DNA of 64,000 nt, taken from positions 124,001-188,000 of the forward strand of contig NZ_JBKGXS010000010.1 in the NCBI RefSeq assembly GCF_046546475.1, in the 5' to 3' direction. This document shows, one piece after another, positions 1 through 8,061 of the stretch; the first letter of the stretch is position 1, and each line of letters starts with the position of its first letter. The stretch comes from Pseudonocardia phyllosphaerae. Its GTDB lineage: Bacteria > Actinomycetota > Actinomycetes > Mycobacteriales > Pseudonocardiaceae. Below the pieces are notes generated by a model that worked only from the letters and a program-made list of their open reading frames with translations, did no database searches and had not been told where the DNA came from. The translations under genes and the position numbers were made by a program.

Positions 1-76
1 TCCACCGTCTGCGCGTCCGCCGTCGTTGCTGCCGCCCCGCCTGTGTCGCCTCTGCCGTTTCGGGGAGACGGCCGGC

Positions 77-1231
77 TCAGAGCCGTTCGCCGGACTCCGG
101 GTGGAACAGGTGCAGACCCTCGGTGTCCGGGACGAGCGTGATGCGGTCGCCGCGTCGCACGCCGCTGCGCCCCGTGGTCCGTACGACCACGGTGTCCGCG
201 CCGTTCTCCGCGCCGTTCTCCGCGCCGTTCTCCGCGCCGTCCTCCGCTCCGCCGGCCGCCGCCCCGTCGGCGGGGGAGTCGGGGCGGCCGTAGAGGAACG
301 CGTCGCTGCCCAGCTCCTCGACGACGTCGACGTGCGCCGGGACGCCCTCCTCGCCGTCGCCCACGATCCGCCACTGCTCGGGCCGGATGCCGATCGTGAC
401 CGTCTGCACGCCGTGCTCGGCGATCGTCGCCCGGGCGTCACGGGGGAGCGGGACGTCCCAGCCGGCGATCCGCGCGCCCTTCTCGGTGACCGGCACGGTG
501 AACAGGTTCATCGCCGGTGAGCCGATGAACCCGGCGACGAACGCGTTCGCGGGCCGGTCGTAGAGGTCGGCGGGGGTGGCGAACTGCTGCAGCCTGCCGT
601 CGGCCAGCAGCGCGACCCGGTCGCCCATCGTCATGGCTTCGACCTGGTCGTGGGTGACGTAGACGGTGGTGACACCGAGCCGCCGCTGCAGCGACGCGAT
701 CTCGGTGCGGGTGGAGACCCGCATCTTGGCGTCGAGGTTCGACAGCGGCTCGTCCATCAGGAACACTCGCGGCTCCCGCACGATCGCCCGCCCCATCGCG
801 ACCCGCTGCCGCTGCCCGCCGGACAGCGCACCGGGCTTGCGGTCGAGGTAGTCGGTCAGCCCGAGGATGCGGGCGGCGTCGCGGACCTTCTCGGCCCGTT
901 CGCTCTTGTCGACCCCGGCCATCCGCAGCGGGAACGCCATGTTCTCCCCGACGGTCTTGTTCGGGTAGAGCGCGTAGTTCTGGAAGACCATGGCGATGTC
1001 GCGGTCCCGCGACGGCACCCCGACCATGTTGTCGCCGTCGATGCGGATGGCGCCGCCGTCGATCTCCTCCAGCCCGGCGAGCATCCGCAGCGCCGTCGAC
1101 TTGCCCGAACCCGACGGCCCGACGAGGACGACGAACTCGCCGTCGCCGATCTCCAGGTCCAGCCGGTCGACCGCAGGCTTCGCGCCCGGGGTGTAGATCC
1201 GGCTCGCCTGGTCGAACACCACGTCAGCCAC
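77..1231 (-). CDS. ABC transporter ATP-binding protein (UgpC/MsiK type)
   Basis: Energising ATPase of a CUT1-type carbohydrate importer, 384 aa. Visible motifs are Walker A GPSGSGKST (residues 38-46), the Q-loop glutamine in VFQNYALYP, the LSGGQ signature (136-140), Walker B VFLMDEP and the H-loop histidine in VTHDQVEAM (His194). The C-terminal third is the TOBE/MalK-like regulatory region; it carries a run of Glu-Asp/Asn-Gly-Ala tetrapeptides encoded by a 12-bp tandem repeat. The GTG start has GGGGAG upstream. It is the last gene of the operon, 55 nt after the second permease. The substrate is not determinable from sequence; relatives often serve several transporters. Confidence 0.93.
   Translation of the reverse strand: MADVVFDQASRIYTPGAKPAVDRLDLEIGDGEFVVLVGPSGSGKSTALRMLAGLEEIDGGAIRIDGDNMVGVPSRDRDIAMVFQNYALYPNKTVGENMAFPLRMAGVDKSERAEKVRDAARILGLTDYLDRKPGALSGGQRQRVAMGRAIVREPRVFLMDEPLSNLDAKMRVSTRTEIASLQRRLGVTTVYVTHDQVEAMTMGDRVALLADGRLQQFATPADLYDRPANAFVAGFIGSPAMNLFTVPVTEKGARIAGWDVPLPRDARATIAEHGVQTVTIGIRPEQWRIVGDGEEGVPAHVDVVEELGSDAFLYGRPDSPADGAAAGGAEDGAENGAENGAENGADTVVVRTTGRSGVRRGDRITLVPDTEGLHLFHPESGERL
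190..250. repeat. 12-bp in-frame tandem repeat in the ABC ATPase gene
   Basis: About four to five copies of a 12-base unit (GTTCTCCGCGCC on the + strand) lie in the 3' part of the ATPase gene and encode repeated (Asp/Asn)-Gly-Ala-Glu units. The unit is a multiple of three, so copy-number slippage would preserve the frame. It falls in a surface linker of the C-terminal regulatory region, not in the nucleotide-binding core. Confidence 0.8.
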
Positions 1232-1286
1232 GGCGGGCTCCCCTCGAAGAATGCGACTCGATCATGACTTGGTCATCCGGACACGG

Positions 1287-2165
1287 TCACTTGACGGCGC
1301 CGAAGGACAGGCCCTGGACCAGCTTGTTCTGCGCGATCCAGCCGGCGATCACCACGGGCAGCGCGGCGACGGTCGCCGCGGCGCAGAGGCTGGCGAAGTA
1401 CAGGCCCTCGGAGGTGATGAACCCGACCAGGTAGACCGGGACCGTCGCGGCCCGGGAGGCGGTCAGGTTCACCGCGAAGAAGAACTCGTTCCAGGCGAAG
1501 ATCATGCAGATCAGCGCGGTCGCCGCGATCCCCGGCGAGATGATCGGCAGCACGACCTCGCGCAGCGACCGGGCCAGCGAGGCGCCGTCCATGCTCGCCG
1601 CCTCCAGCAGCTCGCGCGGCACCTCGAGGAAGAACGACCGCATCATCCACACCGCGATCGGCAGGTTCATCGCCGTGTACAGCACGATCAGCGTCCAGAT
1701 GTTGTCCAGCGCGCCCAGGTGGTTCACGACGACGTAGATCGGGACGATCGCGGCGACGACCGGCAGCATCTTGGTCGAGATGAAGAAGAACAGGACGTCG
1801 GAGGTCTTGCGTACCGGCCGCAGGCTCAGCGCGAACGCGGCCGGGACACCCAGCACCAGCACCAGCAGCGTGGACACCACGGTCGCGAACAACGAGTTCA
1901 GCAGGTACGGCCCGACCCCGCCCTGGAAGACCTCGGCGAAGTTGTCGAAGGTCGGCACGTAGAACACCGTCGGCGGGACGGTGACGGCCTGGGCCTCGGT
2001 CTTGAACGCCGTCATGACCATCCAGAGCACCGGGAAGAAGAACCCGATGCCCACGATCCAGGCCAGCGTGGTGAGCAGGGCCCCGGTGCCGCGGCCCTTC
2101 GGCCGGGCCGGGCGCACAGCCGGTCCGGTGCGGGGTTCGGAGGCGGTCTCGGCGACGGTGGTCAT
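1287..2165 (-). CDS. carbohydrate ABC transporter permease (MalG type)
   Basis: Inner-membrane permease of a CUT1 sugar importer, 292 aa with about six predicted transmembrane segments. The cytoplasmic EAA loop that contacts the ATPase reads ELLEAASMDGAS...LPIISPG. The ATG at 2165 overlaps the preceding permease stop as TGATG, so the two subunits are probably translationally coupled; a longer in-frame extension upstream reads through the other permease gene and is rejected. The protein has a short Pro/Arg-rich N-terminus, then the first membrane span. Family membership is clear; substrate is unknown. Confidence 0.92.
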   Translation of the reverse strand: MTTVAETASEPRTGPAVRPARPKGRGTGALLTTLAWIVGIGFFFPVLWMVMTAFKTEAQAVTVPPTVFYVPTFDNFAEVFQGGVGPYLLNSLFATVVSTLLVLVLGVPAAFALSLRPVRKTSDVLFFFISTKMLPVVAAIVPIYVVVNHLGALDNIWTLIVLYTAMNLPIAVWMMRSFFLEVPRELLEAASMDGASLARSLREVVLPIISPGIAATALICMIFAWNEFFFAVNLTASRAATVPVYLVGFITSEGLYFASLCAAATVAALPVVIAGWIAQNKLVQGLSFGAVK

Positions 2166-3109
2166 CACGCCTCCTCGGCGGCGGAGAAGCTGCGGAAGAT
2201 CAGCCGCAGGGCCAGCGTGGCGACGACGATCGTGGCCACCACGGTGACCACGCCCATCGCGGCGGACTCGCCGATGTCGAAGCCCAGGAACGCGCGCTGG
2301 TAGATGTAGAACGGCAGGTTCGCCGACGCGGTGCCGGGCCCGCCCTGGGTCATCATGTAGATCGTGTCGAACGTGTTGACCAGGTAGATCGCGCCCAGGA
2401 CCACGCCGAGCTCGATGAACCTGCGCAGGTGCGGCAGCGTGACCTCGCGGAACACCGCGAATCCGGTCGCGCCGTCCATCCGGGCGGCCTCGAGCACCTC
2501 GGCCGGCTGTGACCCGAGCCCGGCGAGGATCAGCAGCATCATGAACGGGGTCCACTGCCACACCAGCGCGATGATCACCGAGGTCCGCGGGAACGAGGAC
2601 ACCCAGTCGGTGCCGGTGGCGCCGAACGGGGACAGCAGGAAGTTGACCAGGCCGTAGTTGGGGTGGAAGAGCACCGTCTTCCACAGCAGAGCGCCGGCGA
2701 CCGGGGTGATCAGGAACGGCGTGATGATCAGTGTCCGGACGATGCCGCGGCCGGGGAAGGTCCGGTTCAGCAGCAGGGCGATCAGCAGCCCGAGGACCAT
2801 CGCGATCGCGACCGACCCGAGCGTGAGCAGCACCGAGTTGAACGCGACGCCGCGGAACTGGGAGTCGGTGAACACGGTCAGGTAGTTGGTGAGTCCGACG
2901 AAGCGCTGCCCACCGGGACGGACCAGGTTCCAGGACTGCAGCGAGTACCAGATCGTGATCAGGAACGGGATCTGCGTGACGACGATCGTGAAGATCAGCG
3001 CCGGGAGCAGGGGTGCCCGCCGGATCCAGCCCTCGCGGCGCGGGTCGCCGCGTTCGGCCGGGGCGGTGGGCGGGGGAGCCGCCTGCCCACGGTCGTCGGT
3101 GACCGTCAT
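2165..3109 (-). CDS. carbohydrate ABC transporter permease (MalF type)
   Basis: Partner permease, 314 aa, with an N-terminal cytoplasmic tail rich in Pro/Ala and about six membrane spans. The EAA loop reads EVLEAARMDGATGFAVFREVTLP. The start ATG at 3109 overlaps the stop of the binding-protein gene by four bases (ATGA), and its own stop overlaps the next start, placing it in the middle of a coupled four-gene operon. Typical size for a MalF-like subunit lacking the large periplasmic P2 domain of enteric MalF. Substrate is likely a sugar or polyol by family and by the LacI-type regulator, but not proven. Confidence 0.92.
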   Translation of the reverse strand: MTVTDDRGQAAPPPTAPAERGDPRREGWIRRAPLLPALIFTIVVTQIPFLITIWYSLQSWNLVRPGGQRFVGLTNYLTVFTDSQFRGVAFNSVLLTLGSVAIAMVLGLLIALLLNRTFPGRGIVRTLIITPFLITPVAGALLWKTVLFHPNYGLVNFLLSPFGATGTDWVSSFPRTSVIIALVWQWTPFMMLLILAGLGSQPAEVLEAARMDGATGFAVFREVTLPHLRRFIELGVVLGAIYLVNTFDTIYMMTQGGPGTASANLPFYIYQRAFLGFDIGESAAMGVVTVVATIVVATLALRLIFRSFSAAEEA

Positions 3110-4521
3110 CGGCCCGCCCCCTCCTGCTGGTAGCTCTCGCCGACGGTCTCGGCGTAGCGCTGGGACTCCTGCAGCGCCTCGTCGGCGGTCTGCTGACCGG
3201 CGATCGCGGCGGAGACCTGCTGGCTGACCCGGGTGCCGAGGTCCTGGAACTCCGGGATCCCGACGAACTGCAGACCGGTGTAGGGGACCGGCCGCGCGCT
3301 GGGCTTCGACTGGTCGGCCGAGCTGATCGCCTGCAGGGTCTGCGGCGCGTAGGCCTTCGACTCCTGCGCGTACTCCGGGATCGAGTAGGTCGACCGCCGC
3401 GCCCCGGGCGGCACCGAGGTCCAGCCGAGCTCCTCGCCGACCATTCGCTGGTAGGGCTTGGAGGTCATCCAGGACAGGAACTTCCAGGTCGCGTCGACCT
3501 GCTCGGGCCCCTTCTCCGCGGTGGTCTTCGGGATGGCCAGCGACCAGGTGTAGAGCCACCCGGCCGGGCGCCCGTCGGGCCCGGTGGGGGCGGGGGCGTA
3601 GCCGACCTTGCCGGCCACCGTCGACTCGTCGGGGCTCTCGACGAGCCCGGCGGCGACGGTCGCGTCGTACCACATGGCCGTGTTGCCCTGGGCGAACTGC
3701 GTGCCGCACTCGGAGAAGCCCGAGGCCGGTGCACCGTCCTGGCCGTCGCGGGAGAGCAGGTCGACGTAGAAGTTCACGGCCCGGCGGACCTCGGGCGACT
3801 CCAGCTGCGCGTTCCACTGCTCGTCGAACCAGCGGCCACCGAACGCGTTGATCACGGTGTCCAGCGGGGCCATCAGCTCTCCCCAGCCGGGCTTGCCGCG
3901 CAGGCAGATCCCGGCCTGCTGCCGGTCCCGGTCGGTGAGCCGGTCGGCGAAGCGCGCCACGTCGTCCCAGGTGGGGCGGGCCGGCATGGTCAGGCCGGCC
4001 TGGGCGAACAGATCCTTGCGGTACATCAGGAACGAGGACTCGCCGTAGAACGGGACCGAGTACATGTGCCCGTCCGGACCGGACAGCGCGCTGCGGATGC
4101 TGGGGATGAAGTCGTTCTCGTCGTAGCCGGGGGTGGCCGCCATCATCGGGTCGAGGTCGGTCAGCCAGCCGTTGCGGGCCCACTGCGGGGTCTCGTAGTT
4201 CGAGATCATGACGGCGTCGAACTCGTCGCCGCCGGTCGCGACCGAGGCGGTGATCTTCGCGCGGGCCTCGTTCTCGGAGAGGCTGACGAACCGCAGCTTG
4301 ATGCCGGGGTTCTCGGCCTCGAACCGCGGGGTCAGCTCGACCGCGTCCTCCATCTGCGGGTTGGACACGATCGCGATCGTCACGATCCGGGCGTCGGCGG
4401 GTGCCCCGAGGGACCCGGCACCGGCACAGCCGGAGAGGACCAGGGTCAGCACGGCGGCCAGCGCGACGAACGCCGGACGGAGGCGGCGCCGCACCCGGGA
4501 GCCGGGTCGTGCGTAATTCAC
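3106..4521 (-). CDS. extracellular sugar-binding lipoprotein of ABC transporter
   Basis: Solute-binding protein (SBP_bac_1 type), 471 aa. A basic N-terminus is followed by a hydrophobic stretch ending in a lipobox LSGC, with Cys32 as the lipidated residue, so it should be anchored on the outer face of the membrane. I chose the GTG at 4521 because GAGGAG sits just upstream and the signal peptide then begins at a normal distance; an upstream ATG at 4596 would add 25 unlikely residues. First gene of the operon, divergent from the LacI regulator across an intergenic region with palindromes. Confidence 0.92.
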   Translation of the reverse strand: MNYARPGSRVRRRLRPAFVALAAVLTLVLSGCAGAGSLGAPADARIVTIAIVSNPQMEDAVELTPRFEAENPGIKLRFVSLSENEARAKITASVATGGDEFDAVMISNYETPQWARNGWLTDLDPMMAATPGYDENDFIPSIRSALSGPDGHMYSVPFYGESSFLMYRKDLFAQAGLTMPARPTWDDVARFADRLTDRDRQQAGICLRGKPGWGELMAPLDTVINAFGGRWFDEQWNAQLESPEVRRAVNFYVDLLSRDGQDGAPASGFSECGTQFAQGNTAMWYDATVAAGLVESPDESTVAGKVGYAPAPTGPDGRPAGWLYTWSLAIPKTTAEKGPEQVDATWKFLSWMTSKPYQRMVGEELGWTSVPPGARRSTYSIPEYAQESKAYAPQTLQAISSADQSKPSARPVPYTGLQFVGIPEFQDLGTRVSQQVSAAIAGQQTADEALQESQRYAETVGESYQQEGAGR

Positions 4522-4613
4522 GAGTCGCTCCTCGTCGTCGAGGACCCGGCCGCGGTGCTGTGATGTGAGGCACCCACGAACGGAGGATGCGTGCACGGTA
4601 TGGGCGAATCAAC

Positions 4614-4632
4614 CGCTTGCGCAAGCGCTTGC
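4614..4632. promoter_or_regulatory. putative LacI-family operator, overlapping palindromes
   Basis: The region between the transporter operon and its divergent LacI gene contains a perfect 14-bp palindrome CGCTTGCGCAAGCG (4614-4627) and, sharing its right half, a second perfect palindrome GCAAGCGCTTGC (4621-4632) with the central CG typical of LacI-family operators. Three half-sites in a row would allow alternative dimer registers. Inferred to be the binding site for the adjacent regulator, controlling both directions. Confidence 0.75.
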
Positions 4633-4697
4633 CTGTAGTCTGCGCCACATCGCGACGCGGCGAGAGCGTGCCGAGCTGGAGGTGGGTCATCGCGACC

Positions 4698-5681
4698 ATG
4701 GCCGATGTCGCCCGGCTCGCCGGGGTCTCCACGGCGACCGTCTCGCACGTCCTCAACGGCACCCGCGCCGTGCGGGACGACACCCGCCGCGCGGTACTCG
4801 GCGCCGTCCGCGAGGTCGGCTACCTGCCCAACGCGGCCGCGCGCTCGCTGGCCACCTCCCGGACGGCGACCCTCGGGCTGGCCCTGTCCGCGATCTCCAA
4901 TCCCTACCTCGGCGAGCTCCTGCACGCCGTCGAGTCCGAGGCCGCCGCAGCCGGGCACATGCTGCTGCTCGCCGACCCGCACGACGACCCCGCCTACGAG
5001 GGCACCGCGGTCGCCCGGCTGATCACCCGGGTCGACGGCGTCCTGCTCGCCCCGTCCGCCGACGCCGCCGGCACGCTGGCCGCCCTCGACGGACGCCGGG
5101 TCCCGACGGTGCTGGTCGACCGGCTCCTCGGCGACGGGCACGACGAGATCGGGGTGGAGAACACCGCACCGGTCGCCGGGCTCGTCACCCACCTCGCCGC
5201 GGCCGGGCACCGGCGGATCGCGTTCGTGGCCGGCGCCTCCGGGCTGACGACGACCGAGGAGCGCCTGGCCGGGTACCGGCTCGGCCTGCGGCAGGCGGGA
5301 CTGACCTGGTCGTCGGTGGTCGACGGGCACTCGGAGTCCGAACCGGCGCGCGCCGCGGTCCGCGACCTGCTCACCGGGCCGCATCCGCCGTCCGCGCTGG
5401 TCACCGGCAACAACGCGATGACGATCGGCGCGATGCTCGCCGCGCACGACGAGAACCTGACTGTGCCCGGCGACGTCGCCCTGGTCGCGTTCGACGACTT
5501 CCCGTGGGCCGACGCGTTCCGGCCGCGGCTCACCGTCGTGGCGCAGCCCTTCGCCGAGATCGGGCGCCAGGCGGTGCGGATGCTGCTGGCGCGGATGGCC
5601 GAGCCGGCGGAGCCGCCGCGCACGGTGCGGCTGCCGGGCCGGTTCGTGCACCGGGAGTCCTGCGGGTGCGTGCCCGGGTGA
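4698..5681 (+). CDS. LacI-family transcriptional regulator
   Basis: Sugar-responsive repressor-type protein, 327 aa. The N-terminal helix-turn-helix is visible as MADVARLAGVSTATVSHVLNG (residues 1-21), followed by the hinge and a periplasmic-binding-protein-like effector domain ending in the usual C-terminal HRESCGC. The ATG at 4698 puts the HTH at residue 2 as usual in the family; GGAGGTG lies upstream at a long spacing, and an upstream GTG (4668) is possible. Divergent from the ABC transporter genes, which are its probable target together with itself. The effector is probably the transported carbohydrate, by inference. Confidence 0.93.
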   Translation: MADVARLAGVSTATVSHVLNGTRAVRDDTRRAVLGAVREVGYLPNAAARSLATSRTATLGLALSAISNPYLGELLHAVESEAAAAGHMLLLADPHDDPAYEGTAVARLITRVDGVLLAPSADAAGTLAALDGRRVPTVLVDRLLGDGHDEIGVENTAPVAGLVTHLAAAGHRRIAFVAGASGLTTTEERLAGYRLGLRQAGLTWSSVVDGHSESEPARAAVRDLLTGPHPPSALVTGNNAMTIGAMLAAHDENLTVPGDVALVAFDDFPWADAFRPRLTVVAQPFAEIGRQAVRMLLARMAEPAEPPRTVRLPGRFVHRESCGCVPG

Positions 5682-5704
5682 GCGTCCGGGCAGTGTCCCG
5701 GCGC

Positions 5705-6775
5705 TCAGCTCCGCCCGGCCAGCACCTCGGCCAGATCGAAGCGCACGGGCCGTTCCAGCTGGTCGTAGGTGCACGACCCGGGATCGCGGTCCGGGCGCCA
5801 GCGCACGAACTGCGTCGTGTGCCGGAACCGGGCGCCCTCCATGTAGTCGTAGCGCACCTCCACCACCCTCTCCGGGCGCAGCGGCGTGAACGACAGGTCC
5901 TTGCCCGCGTTCCACCGGCTCTGTTCGGACTTGCGCGGGGTCCGCTCGCCCTCCTCCTGCTTCGCCCACGCCCACGGGTGGTCGTCGAAGCCGGTGACCA
6001 GCGGTTGCAGCTCGGTCATCAGCTCGCGGCGCCGCGCCATGGTGAACGCACCGACGACCCCGACCGACACCAGCACGCCGCGGTCGTCGTAGAGGCCCAG
6101 CAGCAGCGATCCGACGGCGTCCGGGCCGGACTTGTGCACCCGGTACCCGGCGACCACACAGTCCGCGGTCCGCTCGTGCTTGATCTTGGTCAGCACCCGC
6201 TTGTCCGGCTGGTAGACGCCGTCCGGGGCCTTCGCGATCAGGCCGTCCAGCCCTGCACCTTCGAACCGTTCGAACCAGCGCTGCGCCGTGGCGGTGTCGT
6301 CGGTGATCGGGGTGACGTGCACCGGCGGCTGCGCGTCGGCCAGCGCGGACTCCAGCAGCGCACGACGCTCGGCGAACGGGCGGCCGGTGAGGTCGTCGTC
6401 GTCGAGGGCCAGCAGGTCGAACGCGACGAACGACGCCGGCGTCTGCTCCGACAGCAGCGTCACCCGGCTCGCGGCGGGGTGGATCCGCTGCTGCAGCGCC
6501 TCGAAGTCCAGCGTGTTCCGCCCGGTGTCGGCGACGACGATCTCCCCGTCGACCACCGCACGCTCGGGCAGGTTCTTGCGGAGCGCCTCGACGACCTCGG
6601 GGAAGTAGCGGGTCATCGGCTTCTCGTTGCGGGAGCCGATCTCGACGTCGTCGCCGTCGCGGAAGACGATCGAGCGGAAGCCGTCCCACTTGGGCTCGTA
6701 CAGCCGCCCCGCCGGGATCGACGACGCGGGCTTGGCCAGCATCGGCTTCACCGGGGGCATCACGGGCAGGTCCAC
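5705..6775 (-). CDS. ligC: ATP-dependent DNA ligase, LigC type
   Basis: Stand-alone ligase of 356 aa. The adenylation motif I is EPKWDGFR with Lys29 as the predicted AMP acceptor; other nucleotidyltransferase motifs include VVDGEIV, FVAFDLLALD, DGLIAKAPDG and LTKIKHERTADCVV, then an OB-fold C-terminal domain. Length and sequence match mycobacterial LigC rather than LigB, and there is no fused polymerase or nuclease as in LigD. The GTG start has GAGGAGG 11 nt upstream. A Prim-PolC gene lies 1.3 kb downstream on the same strand, as LigC/PrimPol pairs do in mycobacteria, suggesting a role in excision-repair gap filling and sealing. Confidence 0.93.
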   Translation of the reverse strand: MDLPVMPPVKPMLAKPASSIPAGRLYEPKWDGFRSIVFRDGDDVEIGSRNEKPMTRYFPEVVEALRKNLPERAVVDGEIVVADTGRNTLDFEALQQRIHPAASRVTLLSEQTPASFVAFDLLALDDDDLTGRPFAERRALLESALADAQPPVHVTPITDDTATAQRWFERFEGAGLDGLIAKAPDGVYQPDKRVLTKIKHERTADCVVAGYRVHKSGPDAVGSLLLGLYDDRGVLVSVGVVGAFTMARRRELMTELQPLVTGFDDHPWAWAKQEEGERTPRKSEQSRWNAGKDLSFTPLRPERVVEVRYDYMEGARFRHTTQFVRWRPDRDPGSCTYDQLERPVRFDLAEVLAGRS

Positions 6776-6867
6776 GTCGGCAGTCTCCTCCTCGAACCGG
6801 GGGTACGCAGGGACGACCGCCGCCGGCAGCCGAACTGATCGGTGTGGCGGTCAGCCGGTGTGATCGG

Positions 6868-7440
6868 ATGACCGGTGTGGGACGCCTGCCCGACCGCGCC
6901 GCGCTCGACCGAGCCCGCGACGCCACGGTCCCCGACGTGCTGCCCGCACCGGGCTCCGCGCTGCGGGTGCTGTTCTGCGGGATCAACCCCGGGTTGGTCT
7001 CCGCCGCGACCGGGCACCACTTCGCCCGGCCCGGCAACCGGTTCTGGCCGGTGCTGCACGAGTCCGGGTTCACGCCCCGCCTGCTGCGTCCCGACGAGCA
7101 GGGCTCGCTCTCCGGCCTCGGGCTCGGCATCACGAACATGGCGCCCCGTGCGACGGCCCGCGCCGACGAGCTCTCCGACGACGAGCTGGTCGCCGGCGGG
7201 GAGCGGCTGCGTGCGCTGGTCGCGGAGCGGGAGCCGGGGTGGCTCGCAGTCGTCGGGATCGGGGCCTACCGGACGGCGTTCGGGGTGCGCGACGCCCGCG
7301 TCGGCCCGCAGTCGCAGGGGCTGGGGGAGACCGGGGTGTGGGTGCTGCCGAACCCGTCGGGGCTCAACGCGCACTGGTCCCGGGAGGCGATGGTCGCCGA
7401 GTTCGCCCGGCTCCGGGAGGCCGCTGATCATCGTCCCTGA
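6868..7440 (+). CDS. mug: G/U mismatch-specific DNA glycosylase (Mug/TDG family)
   Basis: Uracil/thymine-DNA glycosylase, 190 aa. The catalytic-region motif GINPGL (residues 38-43) and the minor-groove loop motif NPSGLN near the C-terminus are both present, as in Mug. I prefer the ATG at 6868, giving the MTGVGRLP start seen in related proteins; a GTG at 6844 would add eight residues. Lies between ligase and primase-polymerase genes, a plausible base-excision-repair neighbourhood. Its TGA stop sits at the edge of the first hairpin repeat. Confidence 0.9.
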   Translation: MTGVGRLPDRAALDRARDATVPDVLPAPGSALRVLFCGINPGLVSAATGHHFARPGNRFWPVLHESGFTPRLLRPDEQGSLSGLGLGITNMAPRATARADELSDDELVAGGERLRALVAEREPGWLAVVGIGAYRTAFGVRDARVGPQSQGLGETGVWVLPNPSGLNAHWSREAMVAEFARLREAADHRP

Positions 7441-7650
7441 GGGATCCGGTGCCACATCCGGCACCGAACCCCTTGGAGCCGCCGATCATGGAGCGGCGCG
7501 GGGCCCGGCGTCGCCATGATCGGCGGATTGCCGGTGTCCCGTGCCGGATGTGGCACCGGACACCGGCAGAACGGTGATCACCGGTGGCCGCGGACCTCCA
7601 TGATCGTCTTCCGTGAGGGATCCGGTGCCGGATGTGGCACCGAAACCCTC
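7439..7650. repeat. three copies of a REP-like hairpin element
   Basis: Three short inverted repeats share the core GGTGCC-GGATGT-GGCACC or a close variant. Copy 1 is 7448-7465 (loop in the opposite orientation, ACATCC). Copy 2 is 7530-7567, where GCCGGTGTCC and GGACACCGGC flank the core to give a 15-bp stem with one C-C mismatch. Copy 3 is 7615-7650, with GAGGG/CCCTC outer arms. Copies are separated by CCATGATCG-like blocks (around 7483, 7513, 7598, and again near 8027). The arrangement resembles intergenic repetitive extragenic palindromes; a transcription-termination role between convergent genes is also possible. Confidence 0.75.
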
Positions 7651-7722
7651 GTAGCGGCTGATCACGGGTGGCCGGGTACCGGGTCAGGTGGGTCCGCTCA
7701 GCTGATCCGGCCTTGCGGGATA

Positions 7723-7965
7723 TCAGCCGCGAGGCGTGGGGTCGGCCGGATCGGGACCGGGCTGCTCGGGCCGTGCCGGCTTGCCGGCGGTCAGGTAGTG
7801 GGCGGCGACCCCGCCGGCTATACCGGCGAGCACCAGTATCGGTGCGGCCGTCATCGTGCCCAGCACGAGAGCGACGACGACGCCGACGACGAGGCCGATG
7901 ACCGCCCCGATCCCGACGTAGGTCCACATCCGCTGCATCGGGTCCATCTGGTCCGGCTGCTTCAT
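7723..7965 (-). CDS. small membrane protein of unknown function
   Basis: An 80-aa protein with a short polar, Met/Gln-rich N-terminus, two predicted transmembrane segments (about residues 15-37 and 39-60, rich in Gly/Val/Ala) and a Pro-rich cytoplasmic or extracellular tail. GGGAGAC lies upstream of the ATG. I do not recognise a named family. It is transcribed in the same direction as the Prim-PolC gene upstream and sits beside the hairpin repeats; a coding status is supported by the membrane pattern and the ribosome-binding site, not by homology. Confidence 0.6.
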   Translation of the reverse strand: MKQPDQMDPMQRMWTYVGIGAVIGLVVGVVVALVLGTMTAAPILVLAGIAGGVAAHYLTAGKPARPEQPGPDPADPTPRG

Positions 7966-8061
7966 CTCGGCGTCTCCCGTGTCCGGAATGTTCGTATCAT
8001 CCGATTGAAGTGAAGCAGACCCGTTCCATGATCGGGGGCCGGAGGAGTGGCGCCGGGGTCC

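Noticed and set aside
2165..4783. Extended permease frame reaching into the binding-protein gene
   Set aside because: The permease begins at the ATG at 3109 that overlaps the previous stop; upstream residues are out-of-frame reading of the lipoprotein gene.
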